Positions 1 through 8,677 of a DNA stretch of 64,000 nt are shown piece by piece. Position 1 is the first letter of the stretch; every line of letters begins with the position of its first letter. The translations under genes were made by a program, and so were the position numbers. The notes under the pieces are model-generated. The model saw nothing but the letters and a program-made list of their open reading frames with translations. It did not search any database and had not been told where the DNA came from. The DNA comes from CBDBGD01 sp965205235 (GTDB taxonomy: Bacteria; Chloroflexota; Dehalococcoidia; Lucifugimonadales; UBA1127): positions 62,001 to 126,000 of the forward strand of contig CBDBGD010000007.1 of assembly GCA_965205235.1 (NCBI GenBank). The letters are read 5' to 3'.

Positions 1-1
1 C

Positions 2-3000
2 GACACCATCAACCACTCCATCCGCACGGAAGCGGTGGAGTCCCTGGGGCCCATCGATGAGATCGTGCTGTCGAACCGGGCGACCTCCGAGGACGGCTTT
101 GGCTTCAACCCCTACTTCTCCACGGCCCGCTACGATGAGCTGCGGGCGGAGCTGGCCGGCTTCGACGCCGTCGACGGGATCTCTCCGGGAATCGGACAGA
201 ACCTGCCCGCCGTCAACCCCAGGACCGATCGCAGCGAGGGCGACCTGCGGGTGGTGGGCGTGGACCTTGCGACCGTCGACAGCCTGGGCGCGCTGGCCCT
301 GACCTCCGGCGAGGTCGCGCGGCTGGAGGCGCTGGGCGACGGCGAAGCGTACCTGAACGATCCAGCCGCCGAAGAGTTGGAGGCGGCAGTGGGCGACCAG
401 GTCCAGCTGTTCCGCTCCGACGAGCCCATCACCGTCACCGTGGCCGGGGTCCTGGAGAGGGGCGGCCTCGCCGGACGCGACCCGACCCTCGTGCTGCCGC
501 TGGAACGGGCGCAGGAGCTCTTCGAGCGACCGGGCGAGATCAACTCGATCGTCGTCTCCAACCGCGGCGGCATCGTCTCCGGCATCGACCTCAGCGAGGA
601 GGTCACCGAGCGGCTGCGCGTCTTCTTCGCCGACCGGGCCGTGGCCTCCAGCATCCAGGCCCTGCTCTCCCAGGAGGAGGCGCTCGCGGCCCTCGCGGCG
701 AGGGACGAGACGCTGGAGGCCGGCGCTCTGGAGGAGTGGCAGGAGCTTCGCACGGAGCTGGGCAGGGGCGAGACCAGCGACCGGCTGGTCAGCCTCCTGG
801 CCGACTCCGAGGTGTCCGACGGCGTGCTGGCCGCGCTGGGCGAGGAGGGGTTGCAGGAGACGCAGCGCGAGGCCGACACGCTCTTCGCCGGCCTGGCGGA
901 GTTCCGGGTGCTGGACATCAAGCGAGATATCCTGGAGGCCGCGGAGCTCATCAGCAGCTTCGTCACCACCTTCTTCATCACCCTGGGCCTCTTCTCGATC
1001 ATGGTGGGCGTGCTGCTCATCTTCCTCATCTTCGTCATGCTGGCCGCGGCCCGGCGGTCGGAGATGGGCATGGCCCGAGCGGTGGGCGCCAAGCGGCGGC
1101 ACCTGGTCCAGATGTTCCTCTTCGAGGGGACCACGTACTCCGTCGTGGCAGCGGCCATTGGGGTTGCCATCGGCCTGGCCGTGAGCACGCTCATCATCAC
1201 GCTGGTCAACCAGGCCATCGGGGTCGCCGAGGCGGACTTCTCATTCACGCAGCACTTCGAGCCGCGCAGCATCGTCGTGGCCTACTGCCTCGGCATCGCC
1301 ATCACCTTCGCCACCGTTGCGGTCTCCGCCTACCGCGTGAGCCGCCTGAACATCGTTGCGGCGATTCGGGACACGCCCACACCCATCTCGATCACCACCC
1401 GAAGCTGGCGCGACCTGCTGACCGCCCCGCTCCGAGCCCTGGGCAGGCCGTTCGTCCTGGGTGTCCGGACGCTCCGGGCTCTGGCGCACCTCCGCCTGGT
1501 CCAAGCCGCGGGCCACCTGCTGCAGATGCTCGGGGCCATCGTGTCCATCCCGGGAGTCTTCTACTCCAGCATCAGCCAGGCGCTGTGGCGACCCTTCACC
1601 TCCGGGTGGCTGGCCTTCCTGCTGGGCGCGGTGGTGGCCTGGCAGGGCGTCGAGGTGAACCAGGCGGCGCCGTTCACCATCGGCGTGTCTCTGGCGGTCG
1701 TCGGCGTAGGCCTGATGATTCGGACGCTGCTGAAGCGGCGCGACATGCGCGCGGAGGTCCGGGACCGTATCGCCTACACCTTCATGGGCGTGGTGTTGCT
1801 GCTCTTCTGGCTGCTGCCCTTCGACTCGCTGGAGAACCTGACCGGCGAGCTTGACTCCAACTTCGAGATGTTCTTCGTCTCGGGCATCGCCGTGGTCGCG
1901 GCGGCGGTCTGGACGGTGATGTACAACTCGGACCTGCTGCTGCGGGCACTGACCTTCGCAGCGGGGCGCTTCGGGCAGCTCCGCCCCGTTCTCGTGACGG
2001 CCGTGGCCTACCCCATGAGCTCCAAGTTCCGCACCGGCCTCACGCTGGCCATGTTCGCGCTGGTCATCTTCACCCTCATCGTCATGTCCATCCTCACCAA
2101 GGTGTTCGACGTCTCGAACGTGGACCAGGAGGAGGTCACGGGCGGCTGGGACATCCAGGGCGACGTCAACTTCACCACGCCCATCGTCGACATCCGGCAG
2201 GCCATCGCCGACAGCCCGGACCTGCGAAGCGAGGACTTCGCCGCCATCGGCGGGTACACCACCGTCCCGGTACAGGTGCGGCAGGCGAACGCCGAGGAAC
2301 AGCTCTGGGAGGGCTACGTCGTTCGGGCCGTTGACACCGACTTCCTGGCCGAGAGCGGCTACCAGCTCAAGCTGATCGCCGACGGCTACGGACCCACGGA
2401 GCAGGATGTGTGGCAGGCGATGCAGGAGGACCCTTCCCTCGTCGTGGTGGACGCGATCATCGTGCCCCGCGAGGGCGGGGGGTTCGAAGGAGGCCAGATA
2501 TCCTTCAGGCTGGACGGCCTCTTCTACGAGGACGAGGAGATGTCCCCCATCTCCATCGAGATCCGGGAGCCCCGCACGGAGGTGACGGCCTCGCTGACGG
2601 TCATCGGCGTGCTGGACCAGCTCACGGACTCCTTCGGCGAGTTGGGCGTGGGCATGCTCGTGCCGAAGGCGCGGATCGACGAGGCGGTGCCGTTCCCGAT
2701 TCCGCTGACCACCTACCGCTTCCGCATGGCCGACGGCGTGGACCAGTCGGCAGTGGCCAGGGAGCTGGAGACCGCGTTCCAACAGAACGGCATGGAGGCG
2801 ATCGTGCTCGCGGAGCAGATCGAGCAGAACGCCGCGGCCAACAGGTCCTTCAACCGCATCTTCACCGGCTACATGGCCCTGGGCCTCATGGTGGGCGTGG
2901 CGGCGCTGGGCGTCATCAGCCTGCGAGCGGTGGTGGAGCGGCGCCAGCAGATCGGCGTACTGCGGGCCATCGGCTACCGGCGGGTGATGATCCAGCTTAG

Positions 3001-3247
3001 CTTCCTCCTCGAGTCCTCCTTCGTGGCGCTGCTTGGCATCGCCATCGGCGTGGGGCTGGGGACTGCCATCTCCTACAACATCGTGTCGGACGTCCAGGAG
3101 ACCGCGCCGACGCTGCGGTTCAGCGTGCCGTGGGTCCAGATCGGCGCGATCATCGCCATCGCCTACGTCTTTTCGCTCCTGACGACCTTCCTGCCGGCGC
3201 GCCAGGCCTCCCGCATCTACCCCGCCGAAGCCCTGCGCTACGAGTAG
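2..3247 (+). CDS. ABC transporter permease, FtsX/MacB type (5' end outside window)
   Basis: The frame is open to the left edge of the window, so this is the 3' part of a larger gene; the first in-window start-like codon (GTG at 35) is not a credible start. The protein has two FtsX-like permease blocks. One lies at about residues 300-440 and contains the typical RRSEMGMARAVGAKRRH cytoplasmic loop. The other lies at about 950-1070 with the matching ERRQQIGVLRAIGYRR loop. Between them are several hydrophobic segments (about 485-650) and large extracytoplasmic domains. This is the architecture of duplicated FtsX-domain permeases that work with an ATPase on lipoproteins, peptides or other envelope substrates. 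The ATPase is expected upstream, outside the window. The substrate cannot be read from the sequence. Confidence 0.9.
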   Translation, partial: DTINHSIRTEAVESLGPIDEIVLSNRATSEDGFGFNPYFSTARYDELRAELAGFDAVDGISPGIGQNLPAVNPRTDRSEGDLRVVGVDLATVDSLGALALTSGEVARLEALGDGEAYLNDPAAEELEAAVGDQVQLFRSDEPITVTVAGVLERGGLAGRDPTLVLPLERAQELFERPGEINSIVVSNRGGIVSGIDLSEEVTERLRVFFADRAVASSIQALLSQEEALAALAARDETLEAGALEEWQELRTELGRGETSDRLVSLLADSEVSDGVLAALGEEGLQETQREADTLFAGLAEFRVLDIKRDILEAAELISSFVTTFFITLGLFSIMVGVLLIFLIFVMLAAARRSEMGMARAVGAKRRHLVQMFLFEGTTYSVVAAAIGVAIGLAVSTLIITLVNQAIGVAEADFSFTQHFEPRSIVVAYCLGIAITFATVAVSAYRVSRLNIVAAIRDTPTPISITTRSWRDLLTAPLRALGRPFVLGVRTLRALAHLRLVQAAGHLLQMLGAIVSIPGVFYSSISQALWRPFTSGWLAFLLGAVVAWQGVEVNQAAPFTIGVSLAVVGVGLMIRTLLKRRDMRAEVRDRIAYTFMGVVLLLFWLLPFDSLENLTGELDSNFEMFFVSGIAVVAAAVWTVMYNSDLLLRALTFAAGRFGQLRPVLVTAVAYPMSSKFRTGLTLAMFALVIFTLIVMSILTKVFDVSNVDQEEVTGGWDIQGDVNFTTPIVDIRQAIADSPDLRSEDFAAIGGYTTVPVQVRQANAEEQLWEGYVVRAVDTDFLAESGYQLKLIADGYGPTEQDVWQAMQEDPSLVVVDAIIVPREGGGFEGGQISFRLDGLFYEDEEMSPISIEIREPRTEVTASLTVIGVLDQLTDSFGELGVGMLVPKARIDEAVPFPIPLTTYRFRMADGVDQSAVARELETAFQQNGMEAIVLAEQIEQNAAANRSFNRIFTGYMALGLMVGVAALGVISLRAVVERRQQIGVLRAIGYRRVMIQLSFLLESSFVALLGIAIGVGLGTAISYNIVSDVQETAPTLRFSVPWVQIGAIIAIAYVFSLLTTFLPARQASRIYPAEALRYE

Positions 3248-3284
3248 CCCCGACACACTCCCCAGCAGGCGCTCTCCTCTGTTG

Positions 3285-3290
3285 TATGAT
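3285..3290 (+). promoter_or_regulatory. Possible -10 box (TATGAT) before the EamA pair
   Basis: TATGAT lies in the short gap after the permease stop, about 66 nt before the TTG start of the next gene. No convincing -35 box is visible. It suggests that the transporter pair can be transcribed separately from the permease gene. Confidence 0.3.
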
Positions 3291-3356
3291 GGCCGCGGGA
3301 CTTCGACCGGCTGACACGGGCGTCGGAAGTCCTACGCTGAGACCCTGGAGGCGACG

Positions 3357-3779
3357 TTGCTCGGCATTCTCTTCGCGCTGACGGCAGCCGTGGCCTGGGC
3401 GGCCGGCGCCATCTTTGCGCGGCTGAGCCTGCTGCACCTGCGCTCCAGCACAGGCACCGTCGTCTCGCTCATCGTCGGGGTTGCGGTGGTCATGTCCCTG
3501 GTCCTGATCTTCTACCGGGACTACGTGGGGGCTCTTTCAGGCACGATCTTTCTCTGGTTTGCCCTGTCGGGACTGCTCCAGTCGCTGCTGGGCCGCTTCC
3601 TCAACTACTCCAGCGTGCAGCGGATCGGGGTCAGCCGCGCGCTGCCCATCATCGGCGCGGCGCCGCTGTTCGCCACGCTCTTCGCCGTGCTCTTCACCGG
3701 CGAGCAGCTCACCCTGCCGCTCCTCGCCGGGACCACCGCCATCATCGGGGGCGTGGCCCTGATCGTGAGCTCGCAATGA
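3357..3779 (+). CDS. EamA/DMT-family transporter, first half protein
   Basis: This 140-residue, highly hydrophobic protein has about five membrane segments and matches one EamA repeat of the drug/metabolite transporter superfamily, from the AAVAWAAGAIFAR start to the GGVALIVSS end. The TTG start is preceded by GGAGG at 5 nt, which supports it. The stop overlaps the next gene's start as ATGA, so the two are translationally coupled. Usual EamA transporters are single chains of about 300 residues with two repeats; here the repeats are two genes. They probably assemble into a heterodimeric inner-membrane transporter. The substrate is unknown. Confidence 0.75.
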   Translation: MLGILFALTAAVAWAAGAIFARLSLLHLRSSTGTVVSLIVGVAVVMSLVLIFYRDYVGALSGTIFLWFALSGLLQSLLGRFLNYSSVQRIGVSRALPIIGAAPLFATLFAVLFTGEQLTLPLLAGTTAIIGGVALIVSSQ

Positions 3780-4231
3780 GAAGCGCCTCCTCGAAGACAG
3801 CGATCATCGGCTACCTGCTGGCCCTGGGCGCCGCCATGGGGTACGGCGGCAGCCAGGTAGTCGCCAAGCAGATCGTGCTGGAGACCCACTCGATGGTGGG
3901 CGCCGCCTTCTCGTTGCTGTTTGGGCTTGCCATCCTGAGTGCGGTGACCGCCCAGGACGTGGTGAAGCAGGAACGTACCCAGGCCAGCGCCTACATGTGG
4001 GCAATCCTGGCCGGGCTGGCCTCCGCCGGCGGCGTCACCTTCCTCTACCTGGCCCTGGGGCAGGCCCCGGTCGTCGTCGTCGCGCCGGTGACCGGCGCCA
4101 ACCCGCTGTTCAGCATCATCCTGGCCTGGGTCTTCCTACGACGAATGGAACGGCTCACCCCGCGGGTCGTGCTGGGCGCGGTGCTCGTGGTGGCGGGCGT
4201 CACCGTCGTCTCCATATCGCAGGCGGGGTAG
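3776..4231 (+). CDS. EamA/DMT-family transporter, second half protein
   Basis: This 151-residue membrane protein is the second EamA repeat: about five hydrophobic segments, beginning with a short basic tail and a GYLLALGAAMGYGGSQVVAKQ segment typical of the first helix of an EamA unit. It starts inside the stop of the preceding gene (ATGA overlap). The paired arrangement resembles both two-gene DMT transporters and a fused gene that was split. Each half has its own basic N terminus and clean ends, so I favour a functional heterodimer over a frameshifted single gene. The substrate is unknown. Confidence 0.75.
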   Translation: MRSASSKTAIIGYLLALGAAMGYGGSQVVAKQIVLETHSMVGAAFSLLFGLAILSAVTAQDVVKQERTQASAYMWAILAGLASAGGVTFLYLALGQAPVVVVAPVTGANPLFSIILAWVFLRRMERLTPRVVLGAVLVVAGVTVVSISQAG

Positions 4232-4235
4232 AGGC

Positions 4236-4871
4236 ATGACACAGCCTGCCGACGCCGAAGGACGACCGCGCGCACCTGACGGCCCGCGGCTTCGCATCTT
4301 GGGCTCCACCGGCTCCGGCAAGACCACGGCCGGGCGGGCGATCGCGGCAGTGCTGGGCGTGCCGTTCCTGGAGTTGGACAACGTCTTCTGGCACATGGTC
4401 CAGCCGATGTACTCCACCAATCGCAGCGACGACGAGTGCAGGGCCATCCTGCACGAGTTCCTCGATGCGAACCCCGCATGGGTCATGGATGGCTCCTACA
4501 CTCGCTGGACCCAGGCCGCCATAAACCGAACGACGGAGGCCGTCTTCATCGAGATCCCGCTCTACCGCCGGCTGTGGCGGCTCTGGGGCCGCTGGTGGGT
4601 GGGCCGCCGCGGATTGCAGGGGGGCGACGACGCGAGGCTATCCTCCACCTTCTGGCTCTTTCGATGGGCGGTATGGGGAAGCCGGCACGGCATGCAGCGT
4701 CGCATGGAGCGGCTTCGCGCCAGTGGCGTCCCGTGGACGCTCTGCCGCACCAACGCCCAGCTCCGCGCCTACCTGGCCCGCTACCCCGGCGCAACGGAGC
4801 GCTTCGACCAGGACGTGCGCCGAGGGAAGCGGGAGGCGGAGGCGGTCATCTCCGGGCGTCGGAAGGGGTAG
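4236..4871 (+). CDS. P-loop kinase-like protein (FlaR/adenylate-kinase-related)
   Basis: This 211-residue protein has a Walker A motif GSTGSGKTT near residue 24, followed by the FLELDNVFW and WVMDGSYTRW segments. These are characteristic of the family annotated as DNA topology modulation protein FlaR and of related small-molecule kinases. It is probably a cytoplasmic ATP-binding protein; the phosphoryl acceptor is unknown. The ATG is preceded by a weak GAGG. It lies 4 nt after the EamA pair and may be co-transcribed with it. The C-terminal third is rich in Arg and Trp. The family name rests on old phenotype data, so no specific function should be assumed. Confidence 0.65.
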   Translation: MTQPADAEGRPRAPDGPRLRILGSTGSGKTTAGRAIAAVLGVPFLELDNVFWHMVQPMYSTNRSDDECRAILHEFLDANPAWVMDGSYTRWTQAAINRTTEAVFIEIPLYRRLWRLWGRWWVGRRGLQGGDDARLSSTFWLFRWAVWGSRHGMQRRMERLRASGVPWTLCRTNAQLRAYLARYPGATERFDQDVRRGKREAEAVISGRRKG

Positions 4872-4907
4872 CCTGGGCCGCCTTCGCCACACGCACTGAC
4901 GATGCAC

Positions 4908-4913
4908 TATAAT
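4908..4913 (+). promoter_or_regulatory. -10 box TATAAT upstream of htpX
   Basis: A consensus TATAAT lies 32 nt before the htpX ATG, and AAGGGAG (4933-4939) forms a good ribosome binding site at 6 nt. The -35 region is not consensus-like, which suggests an activated or extended promoter. Confidence 0.5.
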
Positions 4914-4945
4914 GAAAGCAGACCCCAGAACTAAGGGAGCGCAGT

Positions 4946-5863
4946 ATGGCTACGCGTAGGCGAGGGATCGGCAAGGACCGGGGACTGCAGCTCCGGATGT
5001 ACTTCGTCATGTTCAGCCTGGCCATGGTCTACCTCTTCTTCGTCGGGGCCATGTTCGTGCTCGGCATCGACCTCATCTTCATCGGCGTTATCGCAGCGCT
5101 GCTGCTGGGCGTCCAGTACTTCTTCTCCGACAAGCTGGTGCTGCGGTCCATGGGCGCCAAGACGGTGACTTCCGAGGAGGAGCCCAAGCTGCACGCGATG
5201 GTCGACCGGCTGGTGGCGCAGGCCGAGATGCCCAAGCCCCAGGTCGCCGTGGCCTACACCGACGTCCCCAACGCCTTCGCCACGGGCCGCAACCCCAAGA
5301 ACGCGGTGGTCTGCGTCACGCAGGGCATCGTCCGACGGCTGAACGACAAGGAGCTGGAGGGCGTGCTGGCCCACGAGCTGACGCACATCAAGAACCGGGA
5401 CGTGCAGGTCATCACCATGGCCAGCTTCTTCGCCACCCTGGCGTCGATGCTCTCCAGCATGCTGATGTGGATGATGCTGCTGGGAGGCCTGGGAGGCCGG
5501 GGGCGCAGTAGCGGGAGCAGCATGGCGCTGGCTTTCCTAGCGGCCTACGTGATCTCCCTCATCGTCTACTTCCTGGCGACGCTGCTCATCCTGGCCCTCT
5601 CCCGCTATCGAGAGTACGCCGCCGACCGCGGCGGGGCGCTGCTGACGGGCGAGCCGTCGCACCTGGCGTCCGCTCTGATGAAGATCACCGGCAGCATCGC
5701 CCGCATCCCCAACGAGGACCTGCGCAAGATGGGAACGGCCAACGCCTTCTGCATCGTCGCCTCCCTCAAGGGGGAGTCGATGGCCGGCCTGTTCGCCTCC
5801 CACCCACCGGTCGACAAGCGGGTGGCACGGCTGCGGCAGCTCGCGCAGGAGATGGAGCGCTAG
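4946..5863 (+). CDS. htpX: HtpX-like zinc metalloprotease (M48)
   Basis: This 305-residue membrane protease has two N-terminal transmembrane segments (about 18-40 and 41-60), the zinc-binding HELTH motif at residues 143-147, two further hydrophobic segments (about 155-175 and 190-215) and a later EYAADRGGA segment that supplies the third zinc ligand. Length and order match HtpX, an inner-membrane protease that degrades damaged membrane proteins during envelope stress. Its stop codon overlaps the start of the next gene by one base (TAGTG), so it forms a unit with pspAB. A clear ribosome binding site and a TATAAT box precede it. Confidence 0.93.
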   Translation: MATRRRGIGKDRGLQLRMYFVMFSLAMVYLFFVGAMFVLGIDLIFIGVIAALLLGVQYFFSDKLVLRSMGAKTVTSEEEPKLHAMVDRLVAQAEMPKPQVAVAYTDVPNAFATGRNPKNAVVCVTQGIVRRLNDKELEGVLAHELTHIKNRDVQVITMASFFATLASMLSSMLMWMMLLGGLGGRGRSSGSSMALAFLAAYVISLIVYFLATLLILALSRYREYAADRGGALLTGEPSHLASALMKITGSIARIPNEDLRKMGTANAFCIVASLKGESMAGLFASHPPVDKRVARLRQLAQEMER

Positions 5864-6444
5864 TGGGCTTCCTCGGCTCCCTGTTCGGCGGAAAGAAGAA
5901 GCCTCAGAGCACCACCAACGCCCTCTTCGCCCTGGTCACGGCCCAGGTGGACCTCGAGTCGCAGCACGGCCTCACGACCACGGGCAAGGCGGGGATCTGC
6001 TTCAACCCCATGGAGTCCAGCTTCTTCACCAACCTGGAGTCAGAGGTGAAGAGCCTGCTGGCCGTGGGGGAGGAGACGGCGGGGACCCGCTACCGCGTGC
6101 TCGACGACGGCTACGGCTTCCGCTGGGTCATCCTGCAGGACGCGGACTTCGAGGACCTGGTCACGGCCGCCTACCTCACGTCGCAGAGCTTCACCGACCA
6201 CGACTTCGCCGGGCGGCTGCTGGCCGCCGTGTTCCCCTTCACGTACCAGGGGACGGAGGTGCAGTGGATCTACGTCTTCAAGCGCGGCAAGTTCTACCCC
6301 TTCGTCCCGCTTCCCGGCCGGCAGCAACGGGACAACTCGACGGAGCTGAGCCTCTCGTCGAAGGTGGAGAAGATCCTCCCCATCGAGAAGGAGTTGGAGC
6401 GCTGGTACGCCCTCTGGGGCGCCCCGTTCTCAGCGTTGTCGTAG
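5863..6444 (+). CDS. pspAB: PspA-associated protein PspAB
   Basis: This 193-residue soluble protein begins MGFLGSLFGGKKKP and contains the AGICFNPMESSFF region that I recognise from the PspAB family. That family is repeatedly found beside htpX or pspA in Actinobacteria, Chloroflexota and Archaea. The GTG start overlaps the htpX stop by one base, which indicates translational coupling. Its molecular role is not established; the context argues for a role in membrane-stress handling with HtpX. No pspA is visible in the window. Confidence 0.75.
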   Translation: MGFLGSLFGGKKKPQSTTNALFALVTAQVDLESQHGLTTTGKAGICFNPMESSFFTNLESEVKSLLAVGEETAGTRYRVLDDGYGFRWVILQDADFEDLVTAAYLTSQSFTDHDFAGRLLAAVFPFTYQGTEVQWIYVFKRGKFYPFVPLPGRQQRDNSTELSLSSKVEKILPIEKELERWYALWGAPFSALS

Positions 6445-6465
6445 CGTCGTCGCAGCCTGCTCGCC

Positions 6466-6495
6466 TTGTTGGGGGCTACGCTGCAAAGCTATAAT
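6466..6495 (+). promoter_or_regulatory. Promoter of ccmE (TTGTTG / TATAAT)
   Basis: TTGTTG (6466-6471) is separated by 18 nt from a consensus TATAAT (6490-6495). The -10 box ends only 2 nt before an upstream ATG (6498). That ATG would lie outside the transcript, which supports use of the ATG at 6534 as the real start of ccmE. Confidence 0.5.
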
Positions 6496-6533
6496 GGATG
6501 CGACGAGACCCTCGTAACACCGTACGGAGAGAC

Positions 6534-6983
6534 ATGCAAGGGACCCTGGACAGACCGGCCCGCTCGGTGCGACTCCCAAGCAGAGGGCGCCTGATCATCG
6601 GCGGAACGCTGCTGCTGGGTGCCCTCTTCTACTTCGCCTACCTGGCCTTCCAGGGGTCGACGGTCTACTACCTCACCGTCGACGACCTGCTGGCCCAGGG
6701 CCCGGACGCGACCACGGAGCGCGCCGTGCGCGTCAACGGCGTCCTGCTGCAGGGAAGCTTCGTGCGCGAGACCGGAAGCACCGAGGCCAGCTTCGTCCTG
6801 CTCGACCCCGAGGGCGCGGGGCAGATGCAGGCCGTCTACAACGGCGTGGTGCCGGACCTCTTCTTCAACGAGCACTCGCAGGTGGTGGCCGAGGGACGCT
6901 ACGGCTCGGACGGCGTCTTCCACGCCGACCTGCTCATCGTGAAGTGCCCCTCCAAGTACGCCTCAGAAGCCTCCACCGCCTGA
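6534..6983 (+). CDS. ccmE: Cytochrome c maturation heme chaperone CcmE, Cys-type (CXXXY)
   Basis: The protein is about 149 residues from the ATG at 6534, which has GGAGAG at a good distance; an in-frame ATG at 6498 sits directly after the -10 box and is rejected. It has one N-terminal membrane anchor (LIIGGTLLLGALFYFAYLAF) followed by the CcmE beta-barrel, ending VAEGRYGSDGVFHADLLIVK and then CPSKY. Classical CcmE binds heme through His in HXXXY. Here the site is CXXXY, the variant known from Desulfovibrio and archaea in the modified System I. It acts on the outer face of the cytoplasmic membrane as a heme carrier. No other ccm gene is in the window. Confidence 0.85.
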   Translation: MQGTLDRPARSVRLPSRGRLIIGGTLLLGALFYFAYLAFQGSTVYYLTVDDLLAQGPDATTERAVRVNGVLLQGSFVRETGSTEASFVLLDPEGAGQMQAVYNGVVPDLFFNEHSQVVAEGRYGSDGVFHADLLIVKCPSKYASEASTA

Positions 6984-7064
6984 CCGGCAGCCCTGCTTCC
7001 GCGCGCGTCCCGCAGTCCTACTTCTCTAAGCGTCGTCTGCCGGGGGTATTGAGCCGGACCGGAG

Positions 7065-8591
7065 CTACGCCCGCCCCGAAATCTCCCGCAACTGGACCAG
7101 CAGCCAGTCCAGCGCGTCCTCCCGCTGCACCGCCTCCACCAGCTTCGCCGTGCGCTCCGCCCGTTCCTCCTCCGACATGGTCACGGCCTGGTGAAAGGCG
7201 CGCGCCCCGCCGTCCAGGTCCGCGGGCGCAACGACCAGGGCGCCCTCCCGGAGCTGCGAGTACGCTCCCGTCCCCTCGGAGAGGATGAGGACGCCGTTCC
7301 TGGTGTTCACCACGGGCCCTTCCTTGGCGACCAGGTTCATGCCATCGGCCACGGGGTTCACCAGAAGCGTGTCGTAGAGGCGCATGCCTGCCAGGGCCTG
7401 GGTGTAGTTGTTCTCGTAGAAGACCTGGACCGGCTGCCACGTCGGAGTCGCGTGGGCGGCGTTGATGGTCCGCACCAGGTTGTCGATCTCCGACTGGTAG
7501 CGCTCGTACTGCTTGATGTGCGTGCGAGCCGGGACGAGGAAGGCGAGGAATTTGACCTTCCCGTGGAGCTCGGGGTGCTGCCCCAGGAAGATCTGGTACG
7601 ACCTGAACCCCCGGACGATGTTCTTGCTCGGCTCCGCCCGGTCCACGCGCACGATGGTGTGCTCGGCGCGGAGGGGCTGCAGCCGTCGGTCGTACTCGAC
7701 CGCGCGAGGCGACGCGGCGATGCGCTGCACCTCCTCGACGTCGATCGACGTGGGGAACGCCCGCACGCGGGTCTGATGGCCCCGCAGGGTGACCGTCCCC
7801 TCGGCGAAGTCGACCTCGGCGTCGTCGAGGAAGCGGCGGCAGCAGTCCAGGAAGTTGTATACGTCGGCCTCGGTCTGGAAGCCCATCAGGTCGGCGGCGC
7901 ACAGGCTCTCGCAGATGGTGGAGCGGATGGAGACGGGGAGGAGCTGCCAGAAGTGGGACGCCGGCCAGGGGATGTGGATGAAGTGATAGACGAATGCGCC
8001 GGGCAGGCGCTCGCGGACCATGCCGGGCACCAGGTACAGGTGGTAGTCGTGGAGGATGACAAGCGGCGAGTCCGTTCCCTTGACCGCGGCCTCCGCGACG
8101 ATGGCGTCCGCGAAAGCCTCGTTCACCAGCCGATAGCCGGTCGCCCAGGCGTCGTGGACCACGCCGTCCACGTTGGGGGTGTAGGGCGGGCTCCACATGT
8201 AGTGCTGGAGGAACCACAGGAGGGGGTTGCAGAAGATGTTGTAGAACTTGTGGTACACGCGCCGGGGCGTCGTGACGTAGCGCACGGAGACCTGCTGCGT
8301 CTGCAGCGGCGAGCGTATGGCCTCCCCCTGCGCCTGCTCCCGGGCCCGCCGGTCACCCTCGCCCAGGGCGTTGGCCACCCACGTGAACTCGTAGCGGTGG
8401 ATGAGCCGGCTCAGGGCCGTGACGACGGAGCCGCTGCCCGGTCGCGGCTGCAGGCGGCCTTCGGGCGTGAGGCGGAACTCCAAGGGGCCCCGATTGCTTG
8501 CCACAATCAGCGGGCGGCGCTCCAGCAGCGTTTCGCAGAGCTGATGGAACTCCTGAAGACGGGCGTCTCCAGCCGACCCTTGCTGCATCAT
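7065..8591 (-). CDS. otsA: Alpha,alpha-trehalose-6-phosphate synthase (GT20)
   Basis: This 508-residue GT20 glycosyltransferase makes trehalose 6-phosphate from an activated glucose donor and glucose 6-phosphate. Recognisable are the N-terminal SNRGPLEFR loop that contacts glucose-6-P, the HDYHLYLVPG segment, RVDRAEPSKN (donor-binding Arg/Lys) and the late NPVADGMNLVAKE region with the donor-contacting Asp and Glu. No trehalose phosphatase domain is fused and none is in the window. Two adjacent ATGs (8591 and 8588) follow GAGG. The product probably serves as a compatible solute, which fits with the betaine importer at 45-48 kb. Confidence 0.92.
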   Translation of the reverse strand: MMQQGSAGDARLQEFHQLCETLLERRPLIVASNRGPLEFRLTPEGRLQPRPGSGSVVTALSRLIHRYEFTWVANALGEGDRRAREQAQGEAIRSPLQTQQVSVRYVTTPRRVYHKFYNIFCNPLLWFLQHYMWSPPYTPNVDGVVHDAWATGYRLVNEAFADAIVAEAAVKGTDSPLVILHDYHLYLVPGMVRERLPGAFVYHFIHIPWPASHFWQLLPVSIRSTICESLCAADLMGFQTEADVYNFLDCCRRFLDDAEVDFAEGTVTLRGHQTRVRAFPTSIDVEEVQRIAASPRAVEYDRRLQPLRAEHTIVRVDRAEPSKNIVRGFRSYQIFLGQHPELHGKVKFLAFLVPARTHIKQYERYQSEIDNLVRTINAAHATPTWQPVQVFYENNYTQALAGMRLYDTLLVNPVADGMNLVAKEGPVVNTRNGVLILSEGTGAYSQLREGALVVAPADLDGGARAFHQAVTMSEEERAERTAKLVEAVQREDALDWLLVQLREISGRA

Positions 8592-8617
8592 CGAGCCTCA
8601 GGAGGGCTCAAAACTTG

Positions 8618-8661
8618 GGGGAGTCCCTATGCCGTCCTGGTCGGGACCCCGCATACTCCCC
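8618..8661 (-). promoter_or_regulatory. Bipartite hairpin in the leader of the trehalose synthase gene
   Basis: GGGGAGT (8618-8624) pairs with ACTCCCC (8655-8661), ATGC (8629-8632) with GCAT (8651-8654), and GTCC (8634-8637) with GGAC (8644-8647). This gives a 44-nt stem-loop between the -10 box and the gene start. It may be a leader regulatory structure; no known riboswitch is recognised. Confidence 0.4.
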
Positions 8662-8677
8662 AACGAGCACCGTGGGC

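Noticed and set aside
130..3256. Long open frames antisense to the ABC permease gene (for example 130-1272 and 1241-3256)
   Set aside because: High-GC shadow frames: compositions rich in His, Arg and Gly or Ser and Arg without domain patterns, fully covered by a well-defined gene on the other strand.
6984..7064. Terminator between ccmE and the trehalose synthase gene (CCGGCAG...CTGCCGG)
   Set aside because: The arms are about 46 nt apart with no supporting inner pairing or U-tract.
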